NCBI RefSeq assembly: GCF_021531975.1
Contig: NZ_JAFBIY010000002.1
Location: 62,001 to 126,000 of the forward strand
Length of the DNA stretch: 64,000 nt
Direction of reading: 5' to 3'
From: Faecalicatena contorta
GTDB taxonomy: Bacteria > Bacillota > Clostridia > Lachnospirales > Lachnospiraceae
Shown here piece after piece: positions 53,185 to 62,755 of this stretch; the first letter of the stretch is position 1; each line of letters starts with the position of its first letter. The notes beneath the pieces were generated by a model. The model saw only the letters and a list, made by a program, of their open reading frames with translations, did not search any database and was not told the DNA's origin. The position numbers and the translations under genes are program-made.

Positions 53185-55010
53185 AATTTCTCTCTGCCTC
53201 CTTTGAATATTCCATATCCGAAGTGATCGCATCTCAGACAGCGGCTTGCTTCCTGCTTTGCTTCTTTTTCGGTCATACAGTTTTCACATCCATCCCAGTC
53301 TTTCACTCTTTCGCTGGCTTCGCGTTCTGTCAGATTCACTCTGCCGCAAGGTGTACGGTCATCCAGACGTGCTTCCGGAATCTCAACATCGCAGGAAATC
53401 TCATGATGATATCCAAGATATTCATCTATATTTGCTGCTGCAACCTTAGCTGCTGCGATTGCTTTTATAACGGACGCTGGTCCGCTTGCACAGTCTCCTC
53501 CTGCAAATACGCCCGGGAGAGTCTCAACTGCTCCATTTTTCTTTGTCACGATCTTGCCGCGTTCAACTGGAATACCTGCTTCCTCAAAATGCTTTGTCTC
53601 TATGTTCTGTCCGATTGCAACTACAAGTACATCGCAAGGAATGTAAATATCATCCTCACCTGTAGGCTTGATGCTTGCACGACCACCCTTTATTGAACTG
53701 ATCATCTGTGGAGTTACATAGATACCTTTAATATGGTTATTCTCATCAATATCCAGAGATGCCGGCGCCTTCAGTGTCTGGACTTCGATTCCTTCTGCAA
53801 TTGCCCCTTCAATCTCAGAAGGAAGTGCTGTCATATCTGCTACTCTTCTACGATATACAACACTTACTTTCTTCGCGCCAAGACGTTTCGCTGTACGAAC
53901 AGCATCCATTGTTACATTTCCGCCGCCAATAACAGCAACTTCTTTGCCGGTCAGATCCATGATAATATTCTTACCAACATTTCTCAGGAACTGTACTGCT
54001 GAGAAGATTCCTTCCGCTGTTTCTCCCTCCAGTCCAAGTTTCTTATCAGTACTTGCCCCAATTGTAATCAGTACTGCATCATACTCTTTTTGGAGTTCCT
54101 GAATCGTAATATCCTGACCGATCTTTAATCCATATTTTACTTCAACACCTGTCTTCAGAATTGCATTTACATCATCCTCAAGACGATCCTTTGGCAGACG
54201 ATAATTCGGGATACCATAACGAAGCATTCCGCCCAGCTTCGGAAGCATCTCATATACTGTTGTCTGATGTCCCATAAGCTGCAGATAATATGCTGCACTT
54301 AATCCTCCCGGGCCACCACCAAGGACAGCAATCCTCTTACCGGTACTCGGTGCACATGCCGGCGGCTCTACTTCTCCTGCAAAATCAGCTGCAACTCTCT
54401 TAAGGCCGCGAATATTAATAGCATCATCCACCATATTTCTTCTACATCTTGCTTCACATGGATGTTCACAAATAAATCCACATGTTGTCGGGAACGGATT
54501 GTCTTTGCGAATCAGACGGATAGCATCCGCATATCTTCCCTCTCCTACCAGTGCGACATACCCAGGAATATCTACATGCGCCGGGCAAAGTGATACACAA
54601 GGAACCGGCTGACTATATGTACATGTACAACGTCCACGTTTAATATGCTCAATATAATCATCACGGTATCCAATTAATCCCTTATATACCATATTTGCCG
54701 CCTCATATCCAATCGCGCAGTCTGCCGATTCCATGATGGACAGCGCTGTCTCCTCCATAATATCCAATGTTTCCATTGTAGCATTTCCATCAAGAACATC
54801 CTTAATAAAATGATTCAACTGGCCAAGGCCGATACGGCACGGTACGCATTTACCGCATGTCTGTGCATGACACAATTCCAGAAATGCACGGGCCATATCA
54901 ACCGGACAAAGTCCCGGCGGGCTTGATTCTATTCTTCTCTCAAGATCCTTATACAGTCCTTCCATGACTATATCCGCTCTGCTTGGAGAATCAATTTCCA
55001 ACCTGCTCAT
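53178..55010 (-). CDS. Hydrogenase-linked flavoprotein: NuoF-type FeS domain fused to GltD-like NAD(P)H oxidoreductase
   Basis: 610 residues in three parts. First comes a NuoF C-terminal [4Fe-4S] domain (CHAQTCGKCVPCRIGLGQLN), without the FMN-binding Rossmann part of NuoF. Then a GltD/NfnB-type unit follows: a double-cubane-like Cys region (CVSLCPAHVDIPGYVALVGE, TCGFICEHPCEARCRR), an FAD fold (IAVLGGGPGGLSAAYYLQLM) and a NAD(P) fold (VAVIGGGNVTMDAVRTAKRL). A final CENCM...CLRCDH tail adds further Cys. It most likely passes electrons between NAD(P)H and HydA. Confidence 0.88.
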   Translation of the reverse strand: MSRLEIDSPSRADIVMEGLYKDLERRIESSPPGLCPVDMARAFLELCHAQTCGKCVPCRIGLGQLNHFIKDVLDGNATMETLDIMEETALSIMESADCAIGYEAANMVYKGLIGYRDDYIEHIKRGRCTCTYSQPVPCVSLCPAHVDIPGYVALVGEGRYADAIRLIRKDNPFPTTCGFICEHPCEARCRRNMVDDAINIRGLKRVAADFAGEVEPPACAPSTGKRIAVLGGGPGGLSAAYYLQLMGHQTTVYEMLPKLGGMLRYGIPNYRLPKDRLEDDVNAILKTGVEVKYGLKIGQDITIQELQKEYDAVLITIGASTDKKLGLEGETAEGIFSAVQFLRNVGKNIIMDLTGKEVAVIGGGNVTMDAVRTAKRLGAKKVSVVYRRRVADMTALPSEIEGAIAEGIEVQTLKAPASLDIDENNHIKGIYVTPQMISSIKGGRASIKPTGEDDIYIPCDVLVVAIGQNIETKHFEEAGIPVERGKIVTKKNGAVETLPGVFAGGDCASGPASVIKAIAAAKVAAANIDEYLGYHHEISCDVEIPEARLDDRTPCGRVNLTEREASERVKDWDGCENCMTEKEAKQEASRCLRCDHFGYGIFKGGREKLW

Positions 55011-55059
55011 CTCTACTTCTCCTCCTTCTTTTTGAGATTGTTTTCAGTCAATTGCGTTC

Positions 55060-55087
55060 ATTATATCAGATTTTTCTATAGTTGTAA
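55060..55087 (-). promoter_or_regulatory. Promoter of the hydrogenase operon
   Basis: TTACAA (55087-55082), 16 bases, a perfect TATAAT (55065-55060) preceded by TGA, 50 bases before the flavoprotein start, which has GGAGGAGAAG ahead of it. Confidence 0.65.
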
Positions 55088-55132
55088 TCACATTTTCTAT
55101 AAGTAGATTATTTAACGGCATAGTCATAATTT

Positions 55133-55167
55133 TGACAAAAAAAGCGTCCCGGTTACCCGGAACGCTT
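55133..55167 (-). terminator. Terminator of the ribosomal/alpha operon after rplQ
   Basis: AAGCGTCCCGG (55142-55152) pairs with CCGGAACGCTT (55157-55167) with one mismatch, and the minus strand continues CTTTTTTTGTC. It closes the long ribosomal protein transcription unit. Confidence 0.85.
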
Positions 55168-55185
55168 CATCATTTTATCATTCAA

Positions 55186-55722
55186 TTATACAAGTTCAAT
55201 GATAACTTCCATTGCTGCATCACCTTTACGCTGGCCAATCTTTACGATTCTTGTGTAACCACCGTTACGGTTTTCATATTTTGGTGCGATTTCATCAAAT
55301 AATTTTGCAACAAGGTCAACTTCTTTTGTGTTTTTCTTTCTTCCTGCCTGTGCAGCCGGAACTTCTTTTACAGGATACAGAACCTTCAACATCTGACGAC
55401 GAGCATGCAGTCTGCTTGGCATATCCTTTTTCACTTTCTTCTCAACTTCATCGTATACAGTAACTTTCTTACCGTCTACTACTTCTTTTACTCTCTTGCC
55501 GTCTTTGTCCTTGCGGGCAACTTTAGCAGTTACAGTAACCTCTTCGAAGTTGTCTTTCTCTTTTACAGCTAAAGCGATAAGTCCTTCAGCGATCTTACGG
55601 ATCTCTTTTGCCTTTGCTTCTGTTGTTCTGATCTTTCCATTGTTGATCAGAGCTGTAACCTGGTTTCTTAATAAAGCTTTTCTCTGGCTTGATGTTCTGC
55701 CGAGCTTTCTATACTTTGCCAT
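55186..55722 (-). CDS. rplQ: 50S ribosomal protein L17 with large insertions
   Basis: The conserved ends are standard: [20 protein letters not shown] and [20 protein letters not shown] ... [12 protein letters not shown]. At 178 residues it is about 60 longer than E. coli-type L17. A Lys/Asp/Val-rich insertion occupies about residues 57-101 (before RLHARRQ), and a second about 118-137. Similar long forms are remembered from other Lachnospiraceae. Last gene of the operon. Confidence 0.95.
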   Translation of the reverse strand: MAKYRKLGRTSSQRKALLRNQVTALINNGKIRTTEAKAKEIRKIAEGLIALAVKEKDNFEEVTVTAKVARKDKDGKRVKEVVDGKKVTVYDEVEKKVKKDMPSRLHARRQMLKVLYPVKEVPAAQAGRKKNTKEVDLVAKLFDEIAPKYENRNGGYTRIVKIGQRKGDAAMEVIIELV

Positions 55723-55832
55723 TTTTCAATCCTCCATATTTACACTTGGTTATGCTTCTTCGGGCTTACTAGCCAAATGCTCCACTGTGCTCATCGGGCT
55801 TATCAGTGGAAATCACATTTTCATTAAGTGCT
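55723..55832 (-). other. 110-base rpoA-rplQ spacer with hairpin
   Basis: The mRNA strand contains TCCACTG and CAGTGGA separated by 16 bases (stem of seven pairs near 55769-55798), and the motif TAAGCCCGA occurs twice (around 55793-55785 and 55772-55764). No T tract follows. It may tune rplQ translation relative to rpoA; this is inference. Confidence 0.35.
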
Positions 55833-56801
55833 CTATTCCTCGCCTTTACTCAGAGCCAACCCTAATTCGTCTAATTTTGCAAGTACTTCTTCAAGAGACT
55901 TACGTCCAAGATTACGTACTTTCATCATATCTTCCGGTGTTCTGTTTGTCAGTTCTTCTACTGTATTAATTCCTGCTCTCTTCAGGCAGTTATAAGAACG
56001 AACAGATAACTCAAGTTCATCAATGCTCATTTCAAGCACTTTTTCCTTTTCGTCATCCTCTTTCTCGATCATAACCTCTGCAGCCTGAGCCACCTCTGAA
56101 AGGTCGATGAAGAGTTTCAGATGTTCGCTTAATACTTTTGCAGCTAAGCTGACTGCTTCATCCGGAAGCAGTGTTCCGTTGGTATATACATCTAATGTCA
56201 ATTTATCAAAATCTGTAATCTGACCAACACGTGTATTCTCTACGGTAAGATTTACACGTTCTACCGGGGTATAAATAGAATCGATCGGAATAACTGCGAT
56301 CGGCAGATCCTCGTTCTTATTCTTATCAGCACTTACATATCCTCTTCCCTTTGTAATGGTAAGCTCCATATATAATTTGCTGTCTGCCCCGCCATTTAAT
56401 GTAGCGATAACAGTCTCAGGATTCATAATCTCGATATCCTGATCCACCTGAATATCTGCTGCCGTAACAACACCTTCGCCCTCGAACTCGATGTAAGCTG
56501 TCTTTGGCTCATCTGTCTCAGATGTATTCTTGATAGCTAATGATTTCAAGTTCATGACAATCTCAGTAACGTCTTCTTTCACTCCCGGAATAGAGCTGAA
56601 TTCATGCAGTACACCGTCAATCTTCACCTGGCTGATAGCAGCGCCCGGTAAAGATGAGAGCATAATTCTTCTAAGAGAGTTACCTAATGTTGTACCATAT
56701 CCTCTTTCCAGAGGCTCTACAACAAATCTTCCATACTTTTTGTCTTCTGAAATCTCTGTTATTTCAATATTGGGTTTATTAAAATCAAACACTAAGTCCA
56801 C
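55833..56801 (-). CDS. rpoA: RNA polymerase subunit alpha
   Basis: 322 residues. N-terminal assembly domain ([28 protein letters not shown]) and C-terminal domain that contacts UP elements and activators ([34 protein letters not shown]). Standard alpha-operon position between rpsD and rplQ. Confidence 0.98.
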   Translation of the reverse strand: MDLVFDFNKPNIEITEISEDKKYGRFVVEPLERGYGTTLGNSLRRIMLSSLPGAAISQVKIDGVLHEFSSIPGVKEDVTEIVMNLKSLAIKNTSETDEPKTAYIEFEGEGVVTAADIQVDQDIEIMNPETVIATLNGGADSKLYMELTITKGRGYVSADKNKNEDLPIAVIPIDSIYTPVERVNLTVENTRVGQITDFDKLTLDVYTNGTLLPDEAVSLAAKVLSEHLKLFIDLSEVAQAAEVMIEKEDDEKEKVLEMSIDELELSVRSYNCLKRAGINTVEELTNRTPEDMMKVRNLGRKSLEEVLAKLDELGLALSKGEE

Positions 56802-56822
56802 CTCCTGTGGTGTTACGGGTTA

Positions 56823-57416
56823 TTATTTAGAATATAACTCGACGATTAACATCTCGTCAACTGGAACGTCAATTGCCTCACGATTTGGAAGTTCTTTCAC
56901 AGTTCCCTTTAAGTTCTCAGCGTCTACATCCAGCCATTCCGGAACAAGACGTCCACCTGTAACCTCTACAATCTCTTTGTATCTTGTAGAACTCTTCTTG
57001 TCTTCTTTGATTTCAATTACATCTCCGGCCTTGATCAGATAAGAAGGAATGTTTACCTGCTTACCATTAACAAGTACGTGCTTGTGGTCAACGATCTGTC
57101 TTGCCTCACGTCTTGTTCTTGCAAATCCCATACGGAATACTACGTTGTCCAGTCTGGACTCAAGAAGTACCATAAGGTTTTCACCTGTCATACCACTCAT
57201 GCGTTTTGCTTTCTTGTAGTAGTTTCTGAAAGGTTTCTCTAATACGCCATAGATGAATTTTGCTTTCTGTTTCTCACGTAACTGGAGACCATACTCGCTC
57301 ATTTTTCTGTTTGCTCTTTTTAACTGTCTGTTAGACTTTTTATCAATTCCTAAATAAACCGGATCCATTCCAAGGGAACGGCATCTTTTCAGAACCGGAA
57401 CTCTATTTACTGCCAT
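56823..57416 (-). CDS. rpsD: 30S ribosomal protein S4
   Basis: 197 residues, starting MAVNRVPVLKRCRSLGMDPV. The S4 RNA-binding domain is at LESRLDNVVFRMGFARTRRE. S4 is a primary binder of 16S rRNA and in enteric bacteria the repressor of its own operon; here it lies inside the alpha operon (S13-S11-S4-alpha-L17), unlike Bacillus where it is separate. Confidence 0.98.
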   Translation of the reverse strand: MAVNRVPVLKRCRSLGMDPVYLGIDKKSNRQLKRANRKMSEYGLQLREKQKAKFIYGVLEKPFRNYYKKAKRMSGMTGENLMVLLESRLDNVVFRMGFARTRREARQIVDHKHVLVNGKQVNIPSYLIKAGDVIEIKEDKKSSTRYKEIVEVTGGRLVPEWLDVDAENLKGTVKELPNREAIDVPVDEMLIVELYSK

Positions 57417-57474
57417 GTCTTATTTTCCTCCTATTGAAATTCGGATAAATATAATCCGTTAACGTAATTTATGA

Positions 57475-57870
57475 TTAGACTCTTCTGCGTTTCGGTGGGC
57501 GGCATCCGTTATGTGGTACCGGAGTAACGTCTCTGATGCTTGTTACATCGATTCCGCATGCCTGAAGGGCACGGATTGCTGCTTCTCTACCTGAACCTGG
57601 TCCTTTAACCATAACGTCAACTGATTTTAAACCATGTACTAATGCTGCTTTAGCTGCTGTCTCAGCTGCCATCTGAGCTGCATATGGGGTAGATTTCCTT
57701 GAACCTCTAAATCCCAGACCGCCTGCACTTGCCCATGAAAGAGCATTACCCTGAGCATCTGTTAAAGTAACGATTGTGTTATTAAAAGATGACTGGATGT
57801 GAGCCTGTCCGTGTTCAACGTTTTTCTTGACACGTTTCTTTGTCACTTTCTTTGTAACTTTCTTTGCCAT
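57475..57870 (-). CDS. rpsK: 30S ribosomal protein S11
   Basis: 131 residues with the Lys-rich start [20 protein letters not shown], the core [20 protein letters not shown] and the C-terminal [13 protein letters not shown]. The N terminus contains a short VTKK repeat. Confidence 0.98.
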   Translation of the reverse strand: MAKKVTKKVTKKRVKKNVEHGQAHIQSSFNNTIVTLTDAQGNALSWASAGGLGFRGSRKSTPYAAQMAAETAAKAALVHGLKSVDVMVKGPGSGREAAIRALQACGIDVTSIRDVTPVPHNGCRPPKRRRV

Positions 57871-57906
57871 AATAAAACTAACCTACACTTTCTTAATTGT
57901 TATTGT

Positions 57907-58275
57907 TTATTTTTTCTTGTTTGCTACTGTTCTCTTAGGACCTTTTCTTGTTCTTGCGTTTGTCTTTGTCTTCTGACCACGAACCGGAAGTCCTTTTCTG
58001 TGACGGATTCCTCTGTAGCATCCGATTTCCTGTAATCTCTTAATGTTAAGAGCGATTTCTCTTCTAAGGTCACCTTCTACTACCTGAGTTTCGTCGATTA
58101 CTGCACTGATCTTCTTAACATCTTCGTCTGTCAGATCTCTGCAGCGAATGTCAGGATTAACTCCTGCATCTGCTAAAATACGGGTTGCACTTGCTCTACC
58201 GATTCCGTAGATATAAGTTAATCCGATTTCAACTCGTTTGTCTCTTGGTAAATCTACACCTGCAATACGTGCCAT
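57907..58275 (-). CDS. rpsM: 30S ribosomal protein S13
   Basis: 122 residues from ATG 58275 ([20 protein letters not shown]), which follows GGAGGAAATTCAC; the frame to 58290 includes the ribosome binding site. Core [11 protein letters not shown] and C-terminal [20 protein letters not shown]. It is preceded by a 269-base structured spacer after rpmJ. Confidence 0.97.
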   Translation of the reverse strand: MARIAGVDLPRDKRVEIGLTYIYGIGRASATRILADAGVNPDIRCRDLTDEDVKKISAVIDETQVVEGDLRREIALNIKRLQEIGCYRGIRHRKGLPVRGQKTKTNARTRKGPKRTVANKKK

Positions 58276-58544
58276 GTGAATTTCCTCCATTTTCTTTGAT
58301 TCATTTTCTACTGTCTTTAATAGGGGATCTGCCTTCCGGCATCACCCAGGCATGTTCGGTATCATGCCCTTTCCGGCCACCGAATGATCGGTAATGACGA
58401 GCCGGCATTAGAAGCAATATACGAGGAATATCACCGGCTACAGGTGTTCCTTGTATATCAAATAGCCTACACGCATCCTGGCGTGTCTGCTATCAGCCGC
58501 CTAAATAATGTTTGCATAAACCATATCCAAGGTAGTTTTGTTCA
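58276..58544 (-). other. Long structured spacer upstream of rpsM
   Basis: This gap of 269 bases is GC-richer than other spacers in the window and carries no gene on either strand that I can support. In the mRNA sense several stems are visible: ACACGC/GCGTGT (around 58484-58467), ATATACAAGGAA with TTCCTCGTATAT (around 58460-58418), and a GC-rich group near 58380-58325 (GGGCATG with CATGCC, GCCGG with CCGGC). It could be a ribosomal protein autoregulatory leader, perhaps for S4. Confidence 0.5.
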
Positions 58545-58658
58545 CTATCCCTGTCTCTGTTTGTGCTTAGGGTTTTCGCAGATAATGCGAACGCTTCCTT
58601 TTCTCTTAATTACTTTGCATTTTTCGCAAATTGGTTTTACTGATGATCTAACCTTCAT
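58545..58658 (-). CDS. rpmJ: 50S ribosomal protein L36
   Basis: A 37-residue protein, [20 protein letters not shown] followed by [17 protein letters not shown], with the zinc-binding C-x2-C ... C ... H set, so it is the Zn-containing form. It starts behind AAAGGAGGATCCCTC. Gene order infA-rpmJ-rpsM is standard. Confidence 0.97.
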   Translation of the reverse strand: MKVRSSVKPICEKCKVIKRKGSVRIICENPKHKQRQG

Positions 58659-58816
58659 GAGGGATCCTCCTTTCATCCATTGCTATGCCTTATGTTTCCC
58701 ACGCTTTTCCGCTAAAAACCGCAACTCAAAGGCTTTTACACATAGAAATGCCCGGAAACGCGCTTATATATTATATCACCATGATTCAAGCAAAGTCAAT
58801 AGATTTTTTATTTAAT

Positions 58817-59035
58817 TTATTTGTCTCTCCAGATAATTCTTCCTTTGGATAAATCATAAGGAGATAACTCCAGTGTTACCTTATCTCCCGGTAAGATTTT
58901 GATAAAGTTCATTCTCAGTTTTCCACTGATATGTGCAAGTACCTGATGTCCATTTTCAAGCTCTACCTGAAACATTGCATTCGGTAATTTTTCAACTACA
59001 GTTCCTTCAATTTCGATTACGTCAGCTTTTGACAT
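58817..59035 (-). CDS. infA: Translation initiation factor IF-1
   Basis: 72 residues: [20 protein letters not shown], the S1-type OB fold [20 protein letters not shown] and the C-terminal [14 protein letters not shown]. Binds the 30S A site during initiation. Confidence 0.98.
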   Translation of the reverse strand: MSKADVIEIEGTVVEKLPNAMFQVELENGHQVLAHISGKLRMNFIKILPGDKVTLELSPYDLSKGRIIWRDK

Positions 59036-59047
59036 GTGTGATTCCTC

Positions 59048-59299
59048 CTACTTCTCTTCTTCCTTTTTCCAGTCCTTCAACAACCGTTTTATGCTCACAT
59101 CTGTGGCTCCGGCAATATCGTATTCACGGCAGATCAGCTGTACATGCTTTTTCTTCTTCTTTTTTGGCCTGTCCAGAGTTCTGATTCTGCCGTCCACTAA
59201 ATATACATATGCTTCGTCAACATCCATTATAACATACACTTCACCTGCGTCGTGTCCTGCCCTGGACAGCGCAAGCATTCCTGCCTTATATCTGTTCAT
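59048..59299 (-). CDS. KOW-domain RNA-binding protein (L14e-like)
   Basis: 83 residues from ATG 59299 (MNRYKAGMLALSRAGHDAGE). The KOW-like beta fold VYVIMDVDEAYVYLVDGRIR is followed by a Lys run (KKKKKK) and a short helix. Small proteins like this lie between map and infA in many clostridia and probably bind the ribosome; the exact role is not known. The start overlaps nothing of map except its stop region (59308). Confidence 0.85.
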   Translation of the reverse strand: MNRYKAGMLALSRAGHDAGEVYVIMDVDEAYVYLVDGRIRTLDRPKKKKKKHVQLICREYDIAGATDVSIKRLLKDWKKEEEK

Positions 59300-59307
59300 A
59301 GGGCACC

Positions 59308-60063
59308 TCACTTTGATAACGTCAGAAGAACAGGTTCTCCGTCTGTTATGAGCACTGTATTTTCATAATGCGCTGACAAAGAGCTGTCTCTTGTCACTAC
59401 TGTCCAGTCGTCGTCAAGCCAGTCAACTTCCCATCCGCCCATATTGATCATCGGCTCAATGGCAAGTGTCATTCCGGCTTTTAGCTTCACGCCTTTTCTG
59501 TTCATCTTATAATTCGGTATCTCCGGAGCCTCATGCAGGTTACTGCCGATACCGTGTCCGCAAAGATCACGGACAACTCCATATCCGTATTTTGCTGCAT
59601 GGCTGTCAATCGCTGCTGAAATATCAAATAGATAATTGCCTTCTTTTGCGTATTTTATACCTTCAAAAAAGCATTCCCGCGTGACTTGTATCAGTTTCTC
59701 TGCTTCTTCACTTATCTTGCCGACACCGTAAGTTCTGGCAGCATCCGAATGATATCCTTTGTAGATTACTCCGGCATCCAGACTTACAATATCGCCTTCT
59801 TTAATCATTCGCTTTGCATCTGGAATCCCATGTACCACTTCGTCATTTACAGATACACAGATAGAGGCCGGATAACCATTATAGTTAAGGAAAGATGGAA
59901 TGCAGCCATAGCTTCTGATCACTTCTTCCCCCAGTCTGTCGATATCCTTTGTACTCATTCCCGGATGTAAAGCTTTCTCAAGCTCATTATGAACAATCTC
60001 TAATATACGTCCGGCTTCTTTCATTAATTCAATTTCTCTCGCCGATTTGATTGTAATTGGCAT
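59308..60063 (-). CDS. map: Type I methionine aminopeptidase
   Basis: Removes the N-terminal Met from nascent proteins. 251 residues with the five metal ligands in context: VSLDAGVIYKGYHSDAARTY (two Asp), CGHGIGSNLHEAPEIPNY (His), GMTLAIEPMINMGG (Glu) and the final HYENTVLIT (Glu). Sits between adk and infA, the usual clostridial order. Confidence 0.97.
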   Translation of the reverse strand: MPITIKSAREIELMKEAGRILEIVHNELEKALHPGMSTKDIDRLGEEVIRSYGCIPSFLNYNGYPASICVSVNDEVVHGIPDAKRMIKEGDIVSLDAGVIYKGYHSDAARTYGVGKISEEAEKLIQVTRECFFEGIKYAKEGNYLFDISAAIDSHAAKYGYGVVRDLCGHGIGSNLHEAPEIPNYKMNRKGVKLKAGMTLAIEPMINMGGWEVDWLDDDWTVVTRDSSLSAHYENTVLITDGEPVLLTLSK

Positions 60064-60068
60064 AATGA

Positions 60069-60713
60069 TTACGCTCCTAATATTTCTGTTATTGCCTGGA
60101 ATACATCATTAATATCAACTGTACCATCAACACTTTTTAAGATTCCGGCTTTTTCATAATAATCGATCAGCGGCTGTGTCTGTTCGTGGTATACGTTCAG
60201 ACGCTTCTGCACTGTCTCCGGCTTGTCGTCATCCCTCAGAATCAATTCTTTGCCACAAGTGTCACAGATACCTTCTACCTTTGTCGGTGCATATTCCAGA
60301 TGATATGTAGCTCCGCAGCCAACACATGCGCGACGTCCGCCCATACGACGTACAATATTCTCGTCCGGTACATCTACGTCAATCGCATAGTCCACCTTCT
60401 GTGACAATGCTTCAAGTGCTTTGTCCAGGGCTTCTGCCTGTGGGATTGTTCTCGGAAAACCGTCCAGCACATATCCGTCTTTGCAGTCTTCCTGATTTAC
60501 ACGGTCTACAACAAGGTCTACAACAAGCTCATCCGGAACAAGAAGTCCCTGATCCATATAAGTCTTCGCTTTTTTTCCAAGTTCTGTACCGTTCTTAATA
60601 TTTGCTCTGAAAATATCGCCTGTTGAAATGTGAGGAATGTTATACCTGGCAGCAATTTTCTTTGCCTGAGTTCCTTTGCCCGCTCCCGGGGCACCTAACA
60701 TAATTACCTTCAT
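60069..60713 (-). CDS. adk: Adenylate kinase
   Basis: 214 residues. P-loop [20 protein letters not shown] site [10 protein letters not shown] and [14 protein letters not shown], and a zinc-containing LID with CVGCGATYH ... CDTCGKEL (four Cys), as in Gram-positive Adk. Confidence 0.98.
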   Translation of the reverse strand: MKVIMLGAPGAGKGTQAKKIAARYNIPHISTGDIFRANIKNGTELGKKAKTYMDQGLLVPDELVVDLVVDRVNQEDCKDGYVLDGFPRTIPQAEALDKALEALSQKVDYAIDVDVPDENIVRRMGGRRACVGCGATYHLEYAPTKVEGICDTCGKELILRDDDKPETVQKRLNVYHEQTQPLIDYYEKAGILKSVDGTVDINDVFQAITEILGA

Positions 60714-60777
60714 AAGGTGTTCCTCCTTTATAGCATTTTAACCCGCGAAATATTCCGCGAGTCAAAATGTTTCTTTA

Positions 60778-62094
60778 TTAGCTGTTCAAAAATCCCTTGT
60801 AATTGCGTACAAGCATCTGTGATTCAATCTGCTTCAGCGTTTCCAGTATTACACTGACAATGATGATAAGAGATGTACCACCGAATGATATTTTTGCACC
60901 AAGCCAGCCATTAAAAATAATTGGAATGATCTGAATCAGAACAAGTCCACAGGCACCGATAAAGATAATATAATTTAATATCTTTGTTAAGTACTCAACT
61001 GTTGGTCTTCCAGGACGGATACCTGGAATAAATCCACCATTCTTTTTCATGTTATTTGCAATCTCTAATGGGTTAAATGTAATGGATGTATAGAAATATG
61101 CAAAAAATACAGTAAGAACAATGTATACGAGTAATCCCCAGCTGTATTTGATCATCTGTGGATTACACCAGTTCCCCTGATTCATACCTCTTAAGATCTC
61201 ACTTCCGATACCGCTTCCGTTTCCCTTACCAAGGAAACTTGCGATAACGATCGGGAACTGCATCAGTGATGATGCAAAAATAACAGGAATAACACCTGCC
61301 GTATTTACTTTCAGAGGAATATTGGAGGACTGGCCGCCATAAGTCTTTCTTCCTACTACTTTCTGAGAATACTGTACTGCAATACGTCTCTCTCCGTCCT
61401 GCAGGATTACAACGAATACTACAAGGACTAAAATAATAGCAAGGATGATGATAACTGCAAGTCCGCCTTTGGCAATACTCTTGCCTTTTACAAACTGCTC
61501 AAACAGTGTTGTCATGTCGCCAGGAATACGGGAAACGATGTTAATCACCAACACGATGGAAATACCATTTCCCACACCTTTTTCTGTAATTCTCTCACCG
61601 ATCCACATAAGAAAAGCTGAACCTGCTGTCAGTGTAAGAACTACAATCGCTGCATTCACGAAATTGTATTCTACCAGAAGTCCCTGACGTCCGAAACCAA
61701 CTGCCATGGCAGTAGATTCAATAAGTGCAAGTCCAACTGTAAGATAACGTGTCATTGCAACAATTTTCTTTCTTCCGTCTTCTCCGTCTTTCTGCATTTC
61801 CTCAAGCTTCGGAATTGCAATTGTAAGAAGCTGCATAATAATGGAAGATGTAATATAAGGTGTAATACTCAGTGCGAATATTGACATCTGTTCAAAAGAA
61901 CCACCGGTGAAAGCGTTAAACAGGTTAAACGCTTCCCCGGAATTCTTTGCGAAAAATTCTTGAATATATGTCGGATCAACTCCTGGTGTAGGCAACTGTG
62001 ATCCAATTCTTATCACGATTAACATCAAAAACGTATATCCGATTTTTTTGCGAATATCTTTAATTTGAAATGCTCTTCGGAATGTTTCTAACAT
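60778..62094 (-). CDS. secY: Preprotein translocase subunit SecY
   Basis: 438 residues with ten membrane helices forming the Sec channel. Landmarks: RIGSQLPTPGVD after helix 1, GISIVLVINIVSRIPG, and KKNGGFIPGIRPGRPTVEYL in the cytoplasmic loop that contacts SecA and the ribosome. It overlaps the rplO stop by one base. Confidence 0.98.
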   Translation of the reverse strand: MLETFRRAFQIKDIRKKIGYTFLMLIVIRIGSQLPTPGVDPTYIQEFFAKNSGEAFNLFNAFTGGSFEQMSIFALSITPYITSSIIMQLLTIAIPKLEEMQKDGEDGRKKIVAMTRYLTVGLALIESTAMAVGFGRQGLLVEYNFVNAAIVVLTLTAGSAFLMWIGERITEKGVGNGISIVLVINIVSRIPGDMTTLFEQFVKGKSIAKGGLAVIIILAIILVLVVFVVILQDGERRIAVQYSQKVVGRKTYGGQSSNIPLKVNTAGVIPVIFASSLMQFPIVIASFLGKGNGSGIGSEILRGMNQGNWCNPQMIKYSWGLLVYIVLTVFFAYFYTSITFNPLEIANNMKKNGGFIPGIRPGRPTVEYLTKILNYIIFIGACGLVLIQIIPIIFNGWLGAKISFGGTSLIIIVSVILETLKQIESQMLVRNYKGFLNS

Positions 62095-62534
62095 TAGATC
62101 ACCTCTGCTTTTCCACCTAACGCCTCAATCTTTGCAACAGCACCTGCGCTGAATGCATTTGCCTGAACTGTAAGCTTCTTTGTCAGTTCGCCATTTCCAA
62201 GAATCTTAACACCATCTCTTGGGTTCTTTACGATTCCCTGCTCGATTAATGTCTCTACAGAAACAACAGCATCGTTTTCGAATACTTCAAGAGCGCTTAC
62301 ATTAATACCAACGATTGTCTTAGAGTTTCTGTTAGTGAAACCTCTCTTTGGTATTCTTCTATATAATGGCATCTGACCACCTTCGAAACCAGGTCTTGTG
62401 CCGCCTGAACGAGCCTTCTGACCTTTGTGTCCCTTACCGGCTGTCTTACCATTTCCAGAACCGTGTCCACGTCCTCTTCTGAAATTATCACTCTGTTTTG
62501 CTCCATCAGCAGGTCTTAAGTTTGATAAATCCAT
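62094..62534 (-). CDS. rplO: 50S ribosomal protein L15
   Basis: 146 residues, [20 protein letters not shown], then a Gly/Lys/Arg-rich arm ([20 protein letters not shown]) and the core [18 protein letters not shown]. Standard spc operon position before secY. Confidence 0.98.
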   Translation of the reverse strand: MDLSNLRPADGAKQSDNFRRGRGHGSGNGKTAGKGHKGQKARSGGTRPGFEGGQMPLYRRIPKRGFTNRNSKTIVGINVSALEVFENDAVVSVETLIEQGIVKNPRDGVKILGNGELTKKLTVQANAFSAGAVAKIEALGGKAEVI

Positions 62535-62562
62535 TGTGACACCTCCTTATCTGAATAATTAA

Positions 62563-62742
62563 TTATGCTTCTTCTACTTTTACCAGGTATTCTACCTGTT
62601 TGATCATACCTCTTGTTGCTGCATTATCCGGCAGTTCAACTGTCTTGTTTAACTTTCTTAAGCCTAATGCTTCTACAGTTCTCTTATGCTTCGGTACAGC
62701 ACCAATTGTAGATTTTACTAATGTAACTTTTAAGTTTGCCAT
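62563..62742 (-). CDS. rpmD: 50S ribosomal protein L30
   Basis: 59 residues from ATG 62742 ([20 protein letters not shown]). Core [20 protein letters not shown]. The open frame begins two codons earlier at 62748, but the MANLKVTL start is the family norm. Confidence 0.96.
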   Translation of the reverse strand: MANLKVTLVKSTIGAVPKHKRTVEALGLRKLNKTVELPDNAATRGMIKQVEYLVKVEEA

Positions 62743-62755
62743 TTTCATCTACCTC

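Noticed and set aside
58384-58815. Plus-strand open frame of 143 codons in the rpsM-rpmJ region
   Set aside because: It is antisense to rpmJ and to the structured spacer, without ribosome binding site or recognisable domain.
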